A stretch of DNA of 5,669 nt from Cyclobacteriaceae bacterium (lineage in GTDB: Bacteria > Bacteroidota > Bacteroidia > Cytophagales > Cyclobacteriaceae), in contig JAOTYN010000292.1 of assembly GCA_029861825.1 (NCBI GenBank), forward strand, positions 1 to 5,669, read 5' to 3'. Position numbers and translations under genes: made by a program. This document shows, piece by piece, positions 1 through 5,461 of this stretch (its first letter is position 1; each line of letters opens with the position of its first letter). The notes beneath the pieces were generated by a model, which was not told the origin of the DNA, searched no databases, and saw nothing but the letters and a program-made list of their open reading frames with translations.

Positions 1-198
1 CCAGGACTCATAAAGACCAAGTTCAGTGAAGCTTTATGGAAAAATGATCCCATACTGCAACAGGTGCTGGCCAAGCAGCCTTTACCACGCATTGGGGAAC
101 CTGACGACGTGGCGGGCCTGGCCCTGCTGCTGGCATCTAAAGCCGGAGCCTACTGTACCGGCGGGGTCTATACCGTAGATGGCGGCTATACCATCTAG
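1..198 (+). CDS. Short-chain dehydrogenase/reductase, C-terminal 65 residues (5' end outside window)
   Basis: This is the C-terminal end of an NAD(P)-dependent short-chain dehydrogenase/reductase; the Rossmann GxxxGxG motif and the Ser-Tyr-Lys catalytic residues lie upstream of the window. Visible features are the PG that follows the catalytic region (first two residues, PGLIKTKFSEALW), the RIGEPDDVAGLALLLAS helix, and the terminal YCTGGVYTVDGGYTI, which is the classical FabG-type ending. From memory, the PGLIKTxFSxxLW segment resembles DHRS4-type carbonyl reductases. The stop lies 7 bases before the preferred start of the acyl-CoA dehydrogenase, so it is very likely co-transcribed. In that context it may interconvert a keto and a hydroxy group on an acyl-CoA, as LvaD does in the levulinate pathway, but substrate and direction are inference. 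Family assignment is secure; specific function is not. Confidence 0.93.
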   Translation, partial: PGLIKTKFSEALWKNDPILQQVLAKQPLPRIGEPDDVAGLALLLASKAGAYCTGGVYTVDGGYTI

Positions 199-205
199 TA
201 TTTCT

Positions 206-1420
206 ATGGATATATTCGATACCGATAAAAGCCGTGCCTTTTTGCCCCGTTACCGGGCTTTCCTGGAAGAAGAGCTCATTCCACAGGAAAATGCTCTCAT
301 GCAATTGCCTTTGGAAGAGACAGAGGCCGCCTTACAGCCCTTACGTCAGGCCGCCAGACAAAGAGGACTATGGAATCCCCACTTAGATCAATGGCATGGA
401 GGTCCTGATTTTTCGCTGGTGGAATTTGCTCAGGTCAGTGAAGTATTGGGCATGAGCCCATTTGGTCATTATTGCTGCAACTGTCAGGCCCCTGATATTG
501 GCAATATGGAATTATTGCTGCACAATGCCTCGGAAGCATTGAAGAACAAGTACCTGAAACCACTGACCTATGGAGAGATCCGCAGCTGTTTCGCAATGAC
601 AGAGCCTGCCCATGCCGGATCCAATCCCGTACACATGAGCAGTACCGCAGTGCTTGAAGATGATCACTATATCATTAACGGGCATAAGTGGTTTACCACC
701 GCCGCCGACGGCGCGGCCTTTGTGATCGTGATGGCCATTACGGAACCTGAGGAAACCAATCCTTACGCCCGGGCCAGTATGCTGATAGTGCCCACGGACA
801 CCAAGGGATTTGAAGTGGTGCGAAATATTCCCATTATGGGAGAAGCCGGTGGAGGGTATTTTAGCCATTCAGAGGTGCGTTTCCAACAGTGTTCTGTGCC
901 CGCCGATCACCTGATCGGAACCCCTGGCACCGGTTTTACCCTGGCTCAAAAAAGGCTGGGGCCCGGACGCATTCATCACTGTATGCGCTGGATCGGGATT
1001 TGCGAACGGGCCTTTCAGCTTATGTGCGAAAGAGCCAGCAGCCGGGAGTTATCTCCGGGAGTTAAACTAGGCTCACGGCAAACCATCCAGAACTGGATCG
1101 CCGAAAGCCGCGCCCAGATAAATGCCGCTCGCTATCTGGTCCTTCACGCCGCTTACAAAATTGACCGTATGGGAGCAAAAGCGGCTAAGGAGGAGATCTC
1201 AACCATCAAGTTTTTTGTAGCGGAGGTACTGCAAAGCGTACTGGACAGGGCTATTCAAGCACATGGGGCCTTAGGTATAACCGATGACTGCCTGCTGTCG
1301 TTTTGGTTCCGTCATGAGCGTGGTGCCCGTATCTACGACGGACCCGATGAGGTGCACAAGACGGTACTGGCCCGGGGTATTTTAAAAGGGTACGGCCTTG
1401 ATATAAAAACCCATGAATGA
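206..1420 (+). CDS. ACAD10/11-type acyl-CoA dehydrogenase (LvaC-like)
   Basis: This is a flavin-dependent acyl-CoA dehydrogenase fold protein of 404 residues, normal for the family. The FAD/substrate region reads CFAMTEPAHAGSNP, followed by INGHKWFTT in the middle beta domain. The segment LGPGRIHHCMR (residues 251-261), the nearby ERAFQLMCERA and WIAESR are hallmarks of the ACAD10/ACAD11 branch. At the usual catalytic-glutamate position (YEG in medium-chain enzymes) the protein has Asp378 in YDGPDEVH, as in ACAD11. Relatives (LvaC, ACAD10/11) convert phosphorylated 4-hydroxyacyl-CoA to enoyl-CoA rather than only desaturating, and the kinase gene immediately downstream (8-base overlap) supports that role here; the actual substrate is unknown. 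An in-frame ATG at 179 would give 413 residues but lies inside the conserved SDR end and adds MAAIPSSIS, so 206 is preferred. No Shine-Dalgarno sequence is seen before either start. Confidence 0.93.
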   Translation: MDIFDTDKSRAFLPRYRAFLEEELIPQENALMQLPLEETEAALQPLRQAARQRGLWNPHLDQWHGGPDFSLVEFAQVSEVLGMSPFGHYCCNCQAPDIGNMELLLHNASEALKNKYLKPLTYGEIRSCFAMTEPAHAGSNPVHMSSTAVLEDDHYIINGHKWFTTAADGAAFVIVMAITEPEETNPYARASMLIVPTDTKGFEVVRNIPIMGEAGGGYFSHSEVRFQQCSVPADHLIGTPGTGFTLAQKRLGPGRIHHCMRWIGICERAFQLMCERASSRELSPGVKLGSRQTIQNWIAESRAQINAARYLVLHAAYKIDRMGAKAAKEEISTIKFFVAEVLQSVLDRAIQAHGALGITDDCLLSFWFRHERGARIYDGPDEVHKTVLARGILKGYGLDIKTHE

Positions 1421-2480
1421 TCAATTGCTGGATAGCGCTCAGGAAATTCGTCCAGGAGAGGAACTTGACCACAAACTCTTACAGGCATATCTGTGCGAAG
1501 TACTAGACACTGAAGTTCAGCTGATCGGCATACAACAATTCCCTAGCGGGTATTCGAATTTAACCTACCTTCTTCAGTTACCCGATCGCCAGCTGGTTTT
1601 GAGAAAGCCTCCAATTGGAGCAAATATAAAAACCGCACATGACATGGCCCGCGAGTACCGCGTATTGAAGGATCTTTCAAAACTATATGATAAGATTCCC
1701 CAGGTGCTCGCCTATTGTGACCATGAAGACCTGCTGGGGGCCCCATTTTACATAATGCAGCGTATAGAAGGGGTAATTCTTCGACGTGATCTTCCTCAAC
1801 CATTAATGGAATACCCCTCGTTGATGCACCAGGTCTCCACCGAGGTAGTGGATAATCTGGCTACCTTACATGCATTGCCCTGGGAACAGGCCTTATCCGA
1901 TCTCGGTCGTCCCGAAGGTTATGTGCAGAGACAAATAGAAGGGTGGATCAATAGGTATAAGGCCTGTAAAAATGCGGAGATCAAAGGTATGGATCTGGCT
2001 ATGGACTGGATGGTAGACATCAAATCCTCCCCAGAAGCCGCCCTGATCCATAATGATTACAAATACGACAACATCATACTGGACGGGAACAATTGGGAAA
2101 TAATAGCGGTACTGGATTGGGAAATGGCTACTATAGGCCATCCCCTAATGGACTTGGGTACCAGCTTGGGTTACTGGGCGGAACCTAAGGATCATCCTGC
2201 ACTAAAGCCCTTTAGCCTCACCTGGCACCCTGGCAATCTCAATCGACATGATGTAGTAGAACGATATTTTTCGAAATTGGGTAAACCCGTGGAAAATATA
2301 CTCCCCTACTACGTTTTCGGCTGCTTTAAGATAGGGGTTATCGTTCAGCAGATCTATCATCGCTTCCTACAAGGAGTAGCCCAGGATCCCAGGTTTGCCA
2401 GCTTGGGCCACGTGGTAGAGGCTTGTGGCCAAAACATCGAAAAAGCTATTAAATATCAAAGAATCAATAATTTCTATTAA
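1413..2480 (+). CDS. APH-fold acyl-CoA kinase of the ACAD10/11 N-terminal type (LvaA-like phosphotransferase)
   Basis: This 355-residue protein has the aminoglycoside phosphotransferase/choline kinase fold. A glycine-rich loop lies in SGYSNLTY (residues 45-52), the ATP-anchoring lysine is Lys65 in LVLRKPP, the catalytic Brenner-type motif is HNDYKYDN (His213, Asp215, Asn220), and the metal-binding aspartate is Asp235 in VLDWEMATIGHPLMDLG. These motifs and the order of segments match the kinase domain fused to human ACAD10/ACAD11 and the stand-alone LvaA, which phosphorylates 4-hydroxyvaleryl-CoA, rather than an antibiotic-resistance enzyme. Its ATG lies inside the end of the ACAD gene (8-base overlap), suggesting translational coupling and joint function. 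The proposed reaction is ATP-dependent phosphorylation of a hydroxyacyl-CoA in the cytoplasm. No LvaB-like partner is visible. Substrate and chain length are inferred from family and context only. Confidence 0.92.
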   Translation: MNDQLLDSAQEIRPGEELDHKLLQAYLCEVLDTEVQLIGIQQFPSGYSNLTYLLQLPDRQLVLRKPPIGANIKTAHDMAREYRVLKDLSKLYDKIPQVLAYCDHEDLLGAPFYIMQRIEGVILRRDLPQPLMEYPSLMHQVSTEVVDNLATLHALPWEQALSDLGRPEGYVQRQIEGWINRYKACKNAEIKGMDLAMDWMVDIKSSPEAALIHNDYKYDNIILDGNNWEIIAVLDWEMATIGHPLMDLGTSLGYWAEPKDHPALKPFSLTWHPGNLNRHDVVERYFSKLGKPVENILPYYVFGCFKIGVIVQQIYHRFLQGVAQDPRFASLGHVVEACGQNIEKAIKYQRINNFY

Positions 2481-2485
2481 CAACT

Positions 2486-3463
2486 ATGAAAGCAGTACGC
2501 ATACACGCCACCGGAGGACTGGATGTTCTCAAATACGAAGAGGTATCGGATCCGGTTTGTAGAGATAACGAAGTTCTGGTGGGTATTAAGAGCATTTCGA
2601 TCAACTTTTCCGACGTTTTGATACGGCGGGGAGAGTATCCATATATGCCCGATTTTCCAGCCATCCTGGGCTCAGAGAGCTCAGGCGAGGTTCAGCAGGT
2701 TGGTTCGCAGGTGGAGCATGTTAAAGTTGGCGACCGGGTAATCGTATTCGGGCATCCCTCCTATTGTACACTGGCTGCGGTACCCGCCACAAAGGTGGTG
2801 CCGTTCCCGGACAATGTCGATTTTGATGCAGCAGCAGCACTGCCCATTATTTATTTGACCGCCTACCATATGCTTCATACCGTGAGACGAGTGCAACCCG
2901 GCGAGACCGTACTCATTTATGCTGCAGCCGGAGGTGTAGGGACGGCTACTATTCAACTTGGCAGAATTGCGGGGCTGAAAATGATCGGTTTGACCAGCCA
3001 GGACGAAAAAGCTAAACTGATCAAAGAAATGGGTATTGATCACGTGATCAATTACCGCACCGAACCGGTAGTAGAGCGGGTTCGGGAAATCACTGCAGGC
3101 AAAGGGGCCGATCTGATATTGGATTGCGTGGCCGGCGAGAATTTTGGAGATAATTTTAGAATGCTCAATACCTTAGGTCAAGTGATCTGGTTTGGCATTG
3201 CCGATGGCAACCCTACCACAGACTTATTGAAAGCCATTGGACGGGACCCCTCTCAAAGCTATGGTGTCAGCATGTTCCATCTATTCAGCGTAATGAAAAA
3301 TCCACAGCTAAGCGCGGAGAGTTTTGCTACCCTGATACGCTATTTGGCAGAAGGCAAAATTGCACCCATAATCTACAGAAAGGTCCCCTTAGAACACGCG
3401 CATGAGGCCCACAAGATTCTGGAGGATCATGAAAATACAGGTAAAGTTATACTTAATCCATAG
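2486..3463 (+). CDS. Zinc-free medium-chain dehydrogenase/reductase, NADPH:quinone oxidoreductase-like
   Basis: This 325-residue protein belongs to the MDR superfamily, quinone oxidoreductase branch. It begins MKAVRIHATGGLDVLKYEE, carries the catalytic-domain segment FSDVLIRRGEYP and the interdomain ALPIIYLTAYHML, then the Rossmann motif AAAGGVG (residues 146-152) and HVINYRTEPVVERVREITAGKGADLILDCVAG. The cysteine, histidine and glutamate zinc ligands of alcohol dehydrogenases are absent, as is usual for this branch. The family reduces quinones or activated double bonds such as enones and enoyl thioesters with NAD(P)H. The gene starts 5 bases after the kinase stop and ends 2 bases before the next start, so it belongs to the operon. 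It might reduce an alpha,beta-unsaturated intermediate or a by-product of the pathway, but this is inference and a generic oxidoreductase role cannot be excluded. No Shine-Dalgarno sequence precedes the ATG. Confidence 0.92.
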   Translation: MKAVRIHATGGLDVLKYEEVSDPVCRDNEVLVGIKSISINFSDVLIRRGEYPYMPDFPAILGSESSGEVQQVGSQVEHVKVGDRVIVFGHPSYCTLAAVPATKVVPFPDNVDFDAAAALPIIYLTAYHMLHTVRRVQPGETVLIYAAAGGVGTATIQLGRIAGLKMIGLTSQDEKAKLIKEMGIDHVINYRTEPVVERVREITAGKGADLILDCVAGENFGDNFRMLNTLGQVIWFGIADGNPTTDLLKAIGRDPSQSYGVSMFHLFSVMKNPQLSAESFATLIRYLAEGKIAPIIYRKVPLEHAHEAHKILEDHENTGKVILNP

Positions 3464-3465
3464 CA

Positions 3466-4359
3466 GTGAATCATCTCAAAATCAATGATATAAATAATAT
3501 TTTGATACTTGGGGCCGGTACTATGGGTCTGCGTATCAGTCTGGGCTGTGCCCTTCATGGCTATCAATGCGTGATCTATGATGTGCATCCCCATGCTCTG
3601 GAAAGAGCAAAAACAGCCCAAGCCGAGATCCTAGAAAGATTGCTAAAAAGCGATCAAATAAATCCATCGCAAGCAGAACTTGTCAGTAGCGCACAGACCT
3701 TTACCACCGACGCCTCCGAGGCCGCCAAAAATGCGGATTTAGTTAGTGAATCGGTTACTGAGGACGTGCTGGTTAAAAACCAGGTTTGGGAGCAGTTCGG
3801 TCAATTGTGTCCGGAACATGCGGTGTTTACTACCAATACCTCCTATTTATTGCCTTCTATGTTTGCCAATATTTCCGGGAGGCCCGAACGTTTTTGTGCA
3901 CTGCATTTTCACGATGTATTCCATGCCAAAGTAGTGGATATAATGCCTCACAGCAGTACCGAGGCTTGGGTTGTACCCTTGTTGAGGGATTTTGGAAGCA
4001 GTATCCAGCAAATTCCCGTGGTCCTGGAGAAGGAGGTTCCCGGATACTTATTTAACAATATGCTGATGGCGCTTATCGGTTCAGCGGGCGCTTTATTAAT
4101 TGATGGTGCAGGCACCATTGAGGATATCGATCGTAGTTGGATGGGTAACTTTAACACTCCCAATGGCCCTTTTGGCATTTTAGATGAGGTTGGCCTGGAT
4201 ACGGCCTGGCATATTGTACGGGTGCGAAAGGACCGTAAAAGCCGGCAATTCGCGGAATTACTACACAGTTATGTGAGGGAAGGTAATTTGGGACAGAAAA
4301 CGGGGTCTGGCTTTTATGACTACCCCAACCCGCGATACCGGGACCAGGATTTTCTGTAG
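3466..4359 (+). CDS. Divergent 3-hydroxyacyl-CoA dehydrogenase (GTG start)
   Basis: This 297-residue protein has both domains of a stand-alone 3-hydroxyacyl-CoA dehydrogenase, which oxidises L-3-hydroxyacyl-CoA to 3-ketoacyl-CoA with NAD+. The N-terminal Rossmann fold shows ILGAGTMG (Gly16, Gly18, Gly21) and Asp39 at the end of strand two, which favours NAD over NADP. TNTSYL (Ser126), His147 in LHFHD and Asn197 in GYLFNN match the known serine, catalytic histidine and asparagine. The C-terminal domain contains GPFGILDEVGLD and ends GQKTGSGFYDY. The usual HFFNPV motif is HFHDVF, and the glutamate that pairs with the histidine appears to be Asp158 with one residue less between them, so substrate or rate may differ from classical FadB-type enzymes. 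The GTG at 3466, two bases after the preceding stop, is chosen because the first in-frame ATG falls inside the nucleotide-binding motif. It is the last gene of the operon. Confidence 0.9.
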   Translation: MNHLKINDINNILILGAGTMGLRISLGCALHGYQCVIYDVHPHALERAKTAQAEILERLLKSDQINPSQAELVSSAQTFTTDASEAAKNADLVSESVTEDVLVKNQVWEQFGQLCPEHAVFTTNTSYLLPSMFANISGRPERFCALHFHDVFHAKVVDIMPHSSTEAWVVPLLRDFGSSIQQIPVVLEKEVPGYLFNNMLMALIGSAGALLIDGAGTIEDIDRSWMGNFNTPNGPFGILDEVGLDTAWHIVRVRKDRKSRQFAELLHSYVREGNLGQKTGSGFYDYPNPRYRDQDFL

Positions 4360-4360
4360 C

Positions 4361-4885
4361 TCAACTGTTTTTCCCTTTAATGTCCTTAAATAGAGCTTTT
4401 ATTTGGGGTAGATCTTTGTCTATCTCTCCGGAGGGGTAAAAAGGATCAAAAATCACTACCCGCTTTTTAGCATAATCGAAGCCCACACTGACTATGGGGA
4501 CATGGGCCCGTACCGCCATATGATAAAAGCCAGTGCGCCATTCCTCAACTCGGGAACGCGTACCTTCGGGTGCCAGAGCCAGCCTGAACACCTCTTCTTT
4601 ACGGAAGATCTCTGCTACCTGGTCCACCATATTTTGGCTGGTTTTACGATCTACCGGGTAGCCGCCCATCCACCGAAAAAACCACCCGAATGGAGGTTTG
4701 AATAGTGATTTCTTCCCCAGATAATTGATTTCTCTAGCCAAGACCCCCCGCACGATAACCCCAATTACAAAGTCCCAACTGGAGGTATGGGGTGCTACAA
4801 TTATGATGCATTTGTTGAGGTCCGGAAGCTCTCTGTTGACCTTCCAGCCCATTAGGCGGAATATGATTGTAAAGAATCCCCGCAT
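4361..4885 (-). CDS. PlsC-family 1-acyl-glycerol-3-phosphate acyltransferase-like protein
   Basis: This 174-residue protein is a short member of the PlsC/LPLAT acyltransferase family, which transfers acyl chains to lysophosphatidate or related lipids at the inner face of the membrane. Block I is PHTSSWDF with the catalytic HX4D pair (His33, Asp38), block II is GWFFRWMGGYPVDR (about 67-80), and block III is PEGTRS (Glu107-Ser111). There is no clear transmembrane helix; the first 14 residues, MRGFFTIIFRLMGW, could associate with the membrane. The frame stays open to an ATG at 4996, but the extra 37 residues include ATKQSP twice, which is the translation of the intergenic repeats, so the start at 4885 is preferred and gives a length typical of small family members. 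It is convergent with the operon, with one base between the stop codons. The exact acyl acceptor is not determinable. Confidence 0.9.
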   Translation of the reverse strand: MRGFFTIIFRLMGWKVNRELPDLNKCIIIVAPHTSSWDFVIGVIVRGVLAREINYLGKKSLFKPPFGWFFRWMGGYPVDRKTSQNMVDQVAEIFRKEEVFRLALAPEGTRSRVEEWRTGFYHMAVRAHVPIVSVGFDYAKKRVVIFDPFYPSGEIDKDLPQIKALFKDIKGKNS

Positions 4886-4889
4886 AGGG

Positions 4890-4919
4890 GTAATATAATG
4901 ATTGTAGGAGGAAGTGCAA
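4890..4919 (-). promoter_or_regulatory. Tentative Bacteroidota-type promoter for the acyltransferase
   Basis: On the minus strand a TTG (4919-4917) is followed after 19 bases by TATATTAC (4897-4890). Spacing and the TAnnTT core resemble the Bacteroidota -33/-7 promoter (TTG, about 19-20 bases, TAnnTTTG), though the last two bases do not match. It would place the transcript start at or next to the ATG at 4885, implying an almost leaderless message. Short degenerate motifs like this occur by chance, so this is a weak call. Confidence 0.2.
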
Positions 4920-4940
4920 TGCAAAAAGGGGGCGGAAGGG

Positions 4941-4954
4941 GACTGCTTCGTCGC
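4941..4954 (+). repeat. REP-like repeat, truncated left arm (copy 1)
   Basis: The 14-mer GACTGCTTCGTCGC occurs here and again, identically, at 4959-4972 and 5460-5473. This copy lacks the right arm (CTCCTCGCAGTGAC), so it is either a partial copy or a local duplication of the left arm of copy 2, with an 18-base offset. Confidence 0.85.
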
Positions 4955-4958
4955 CGGA

Positions 4959-4991
4959 GACTGCTTCGTCGCTGACGCTCCTCGCAGTGAC
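4959..4991 (+). repeat. REP-like imperfect palindrome (copy 2, complete)
   Basis: This complete repeat has left arm GACTGCTTCGTCGC (4959-4972), a 5-base centre and right arm CTCCTCGCAGTGAC (4978-4991). The outer ACTGC and GCAGT are perfectly complementary and can form a 5-base-pair stem. Both arms are identical to those of copy 5 at 5460-5491, while the centres differ. Similar sequences, whose spurious translation reads like SLRGTKQS or IASEAKQS, are scattered through many bacterial genomes. Confidence 0.85.
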
Positions 4992-5004
4992 TGCATGTGG
5001 TGTG

Positions 5005-5044
5005 GGGCTGCGATGGTGAAGGGCTGCGATGGTAAGGGGGCTGC
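5005..5044 (+). repeat. Short tandem repeat, 16-base unit, about 2.5 copies
   Basis: GGGCTGCGATGGT occurs at 5005-5017 and 5021-5033, followed by GAA and AAG respectively, giving a 16-base period. A third partial unit (GGGGCTGC, 5037-5044) runs directly into the left arm of REP-like copy 3, so the tandem unit may derive from slippage at the edge of that repeat. No coding function is apparent. Confidence 0.75.
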
Positions 5045-5080
5045 TTCGTCGCCGAGCTACGCTCGACTCCTCGCAAGTGA
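5039..5080 (+). repeat. REP-like repeat, degenerate (copy 3)
   Basis: The left arm GGCTGCTTCGTCGC (5039-5052) and right arm CTCCTCGCAAGTGA (5067-5080) match copies 2 and 5 with small changes. The outer stem is damaged, with CTGC opposite GCAAG. The longer centre contains its own perfect hairpin, CGAGC (5053-5057), TAC, GCTCG (5061-5065). It has the same orientation as copies 1, 2 and 5. Confidence 0.8.
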
Positions 5081-5099
5081 TGGGCTACAACCTGGAGTA

Positions 5100-5126
5100 G
5101 TCATTGCGAGCGAAGCCAAGCAATCC
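5100..5126 (-). repeat. REP-like repeat, inverted orientation (copy 4), left flank of the GIY-YIG gene
   Basis: The plus strand begins GTCATTGCGAG (5100-5110) and ends AAGCAATCC; its reverse complement matches the layout of the other copies. ATTGC (5103-5107) pairs perfectly with GCAAT (5120-5124). Compared with copies 2 and 5, the second base pair of the stem is T-A instead of C-G, a paired change that keeps the stem. It points opposite to copies 3 and 5 and lies 20 bases from copy 3, a BIME-like head-to-head layout. Confidence 0.85.
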
Positions 5127-5143
5127 CCAGTAATGCGACGGCA

Positions 5144-5160
5144 ACCCCTTAATTTGGGGT
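5144..5160 (+). other. Small inverted repeat just upstream of the GIY-YIG start
   Basis: ACCCC (5144-5148) and GGGGT (5156-5160) can form a 5-base-pair hairpin with loop TTAATTT, ending four bases before the ATG. TTAATTTG (5149-5156) also matches the Bacteroidota -7 element TAnnTTTG at all but its second base, but no TTG lies 19-20 bases upstream. It could influence transcription or translation initiation of the nuclease; its function is unknown. Confidence 0.35.
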
Positions 5161-5164
5161 CCCA

Positions 5165-5461
5165 ATGAAACATGGAGCTGTGTACATTATCACCAACAAG
5201 CATCACACCACACTGTATACCGGAGTTACCTCCAACCTGTTCGTAAGAATCCGGCAACACCGGCAAAAACACTATCCAAAATCCTTTTCAGCACAATACA
5301 ACTTAAATAAACTGGTTTACTACCGGTATTTTGACGGCATTATGGCCGCTATTATCGAGGAAAAACGCCTCAAGGCGGGCTCCCGGCGACAGAAGCTTGA
5401 TTTAATACAGTCCATGAATCCTGGATGGCGGGACCTGTTTGAACGGATTAGCCCTTACTGA
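5165..5461 (+). CDS. GIY-YIG domain nuclease-like protein, single-domain
   Basis: This 98-residue protein is essentially a bare GIY-YIG catalytic domain, the fold of homing endonucleases such as I-TevI and of UvrC's N-terminal domain. The GIY element is AVYIITN (Tyr7), the YIG element is LYTGVT (Tyr18, Gly20), and Arg28 in LFVRIRQH and Glu66 in AIIEEKRLK correspond to the conserved arginine and metal-binding glutamate. The terminal SMNPGWRDL segment (Asn85) is typical of the small Bacteroidota subgroup, from memory. The core residues are intact, so it may be an active nuclease, but no DNA-binding domain is present and its target is unknown. The ATG at 5165 gives the expected length. The gene is flanked by inverted REP-like repeats, and its TGA lies at the edge of the downstream copy, which suggests the two travel together; a repair role is the alternative. 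Confidence 0.92.
   Translation: MKHGAVYIITNKHHTTLYTGVTSNLFVRIRQHRQKHYPKSFSAQYNLNKLVYYRYFDGIMAAIIEEKRLKAGSRRQKLDLIQSMNPGWRDLFERISPY

Noticed and set aside
179..205. Upstream ATG at 179 as the start of the acyl-CoA dehydrogenase
   Set aside because: It would overlap the conserved SDR C-terminus by 20 bases and add a non-conserved-looking MAAIPSSIS; the ATG at 206 fits better, though 179 cannot be excluded from sequence alone.
512..868. 118-codon minus-strand frame inside the acyl-CoA dehydrogenase gene
   Set aside because: It is antisense to well-conserved ACAD coding sequence and has no recognisable domain; other frames inside the operon genes were dismissed for the same reason.
1413..2480. 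Aminoglycoside resistance phosphotransferase
   Set aside because: The fold is shared, but the motifs (HNDYKYDN, VLDWEMATIGHPLMDLG) and the ACAD-linked context match the acyl-CoA kinase branch.
4941..5126. CRISPR array
   Set aside because: Repeats are few, in mixed orientation, unevenly spaced and variable in length, with no regular spacers and no cas gene in the window.
4852..5272. Overlapping small open frames on both strands in the intergenic region (including 4914-5168 plus and 4852-5076, 5057-5272 minus)
   Set aside because: Their predicted peptides are translations of the repeats (such as CEERQRRSS and IASEAKQSP), low in complexity, with no domain; open frames on both strands reflect the stop-poor repeat sequence.
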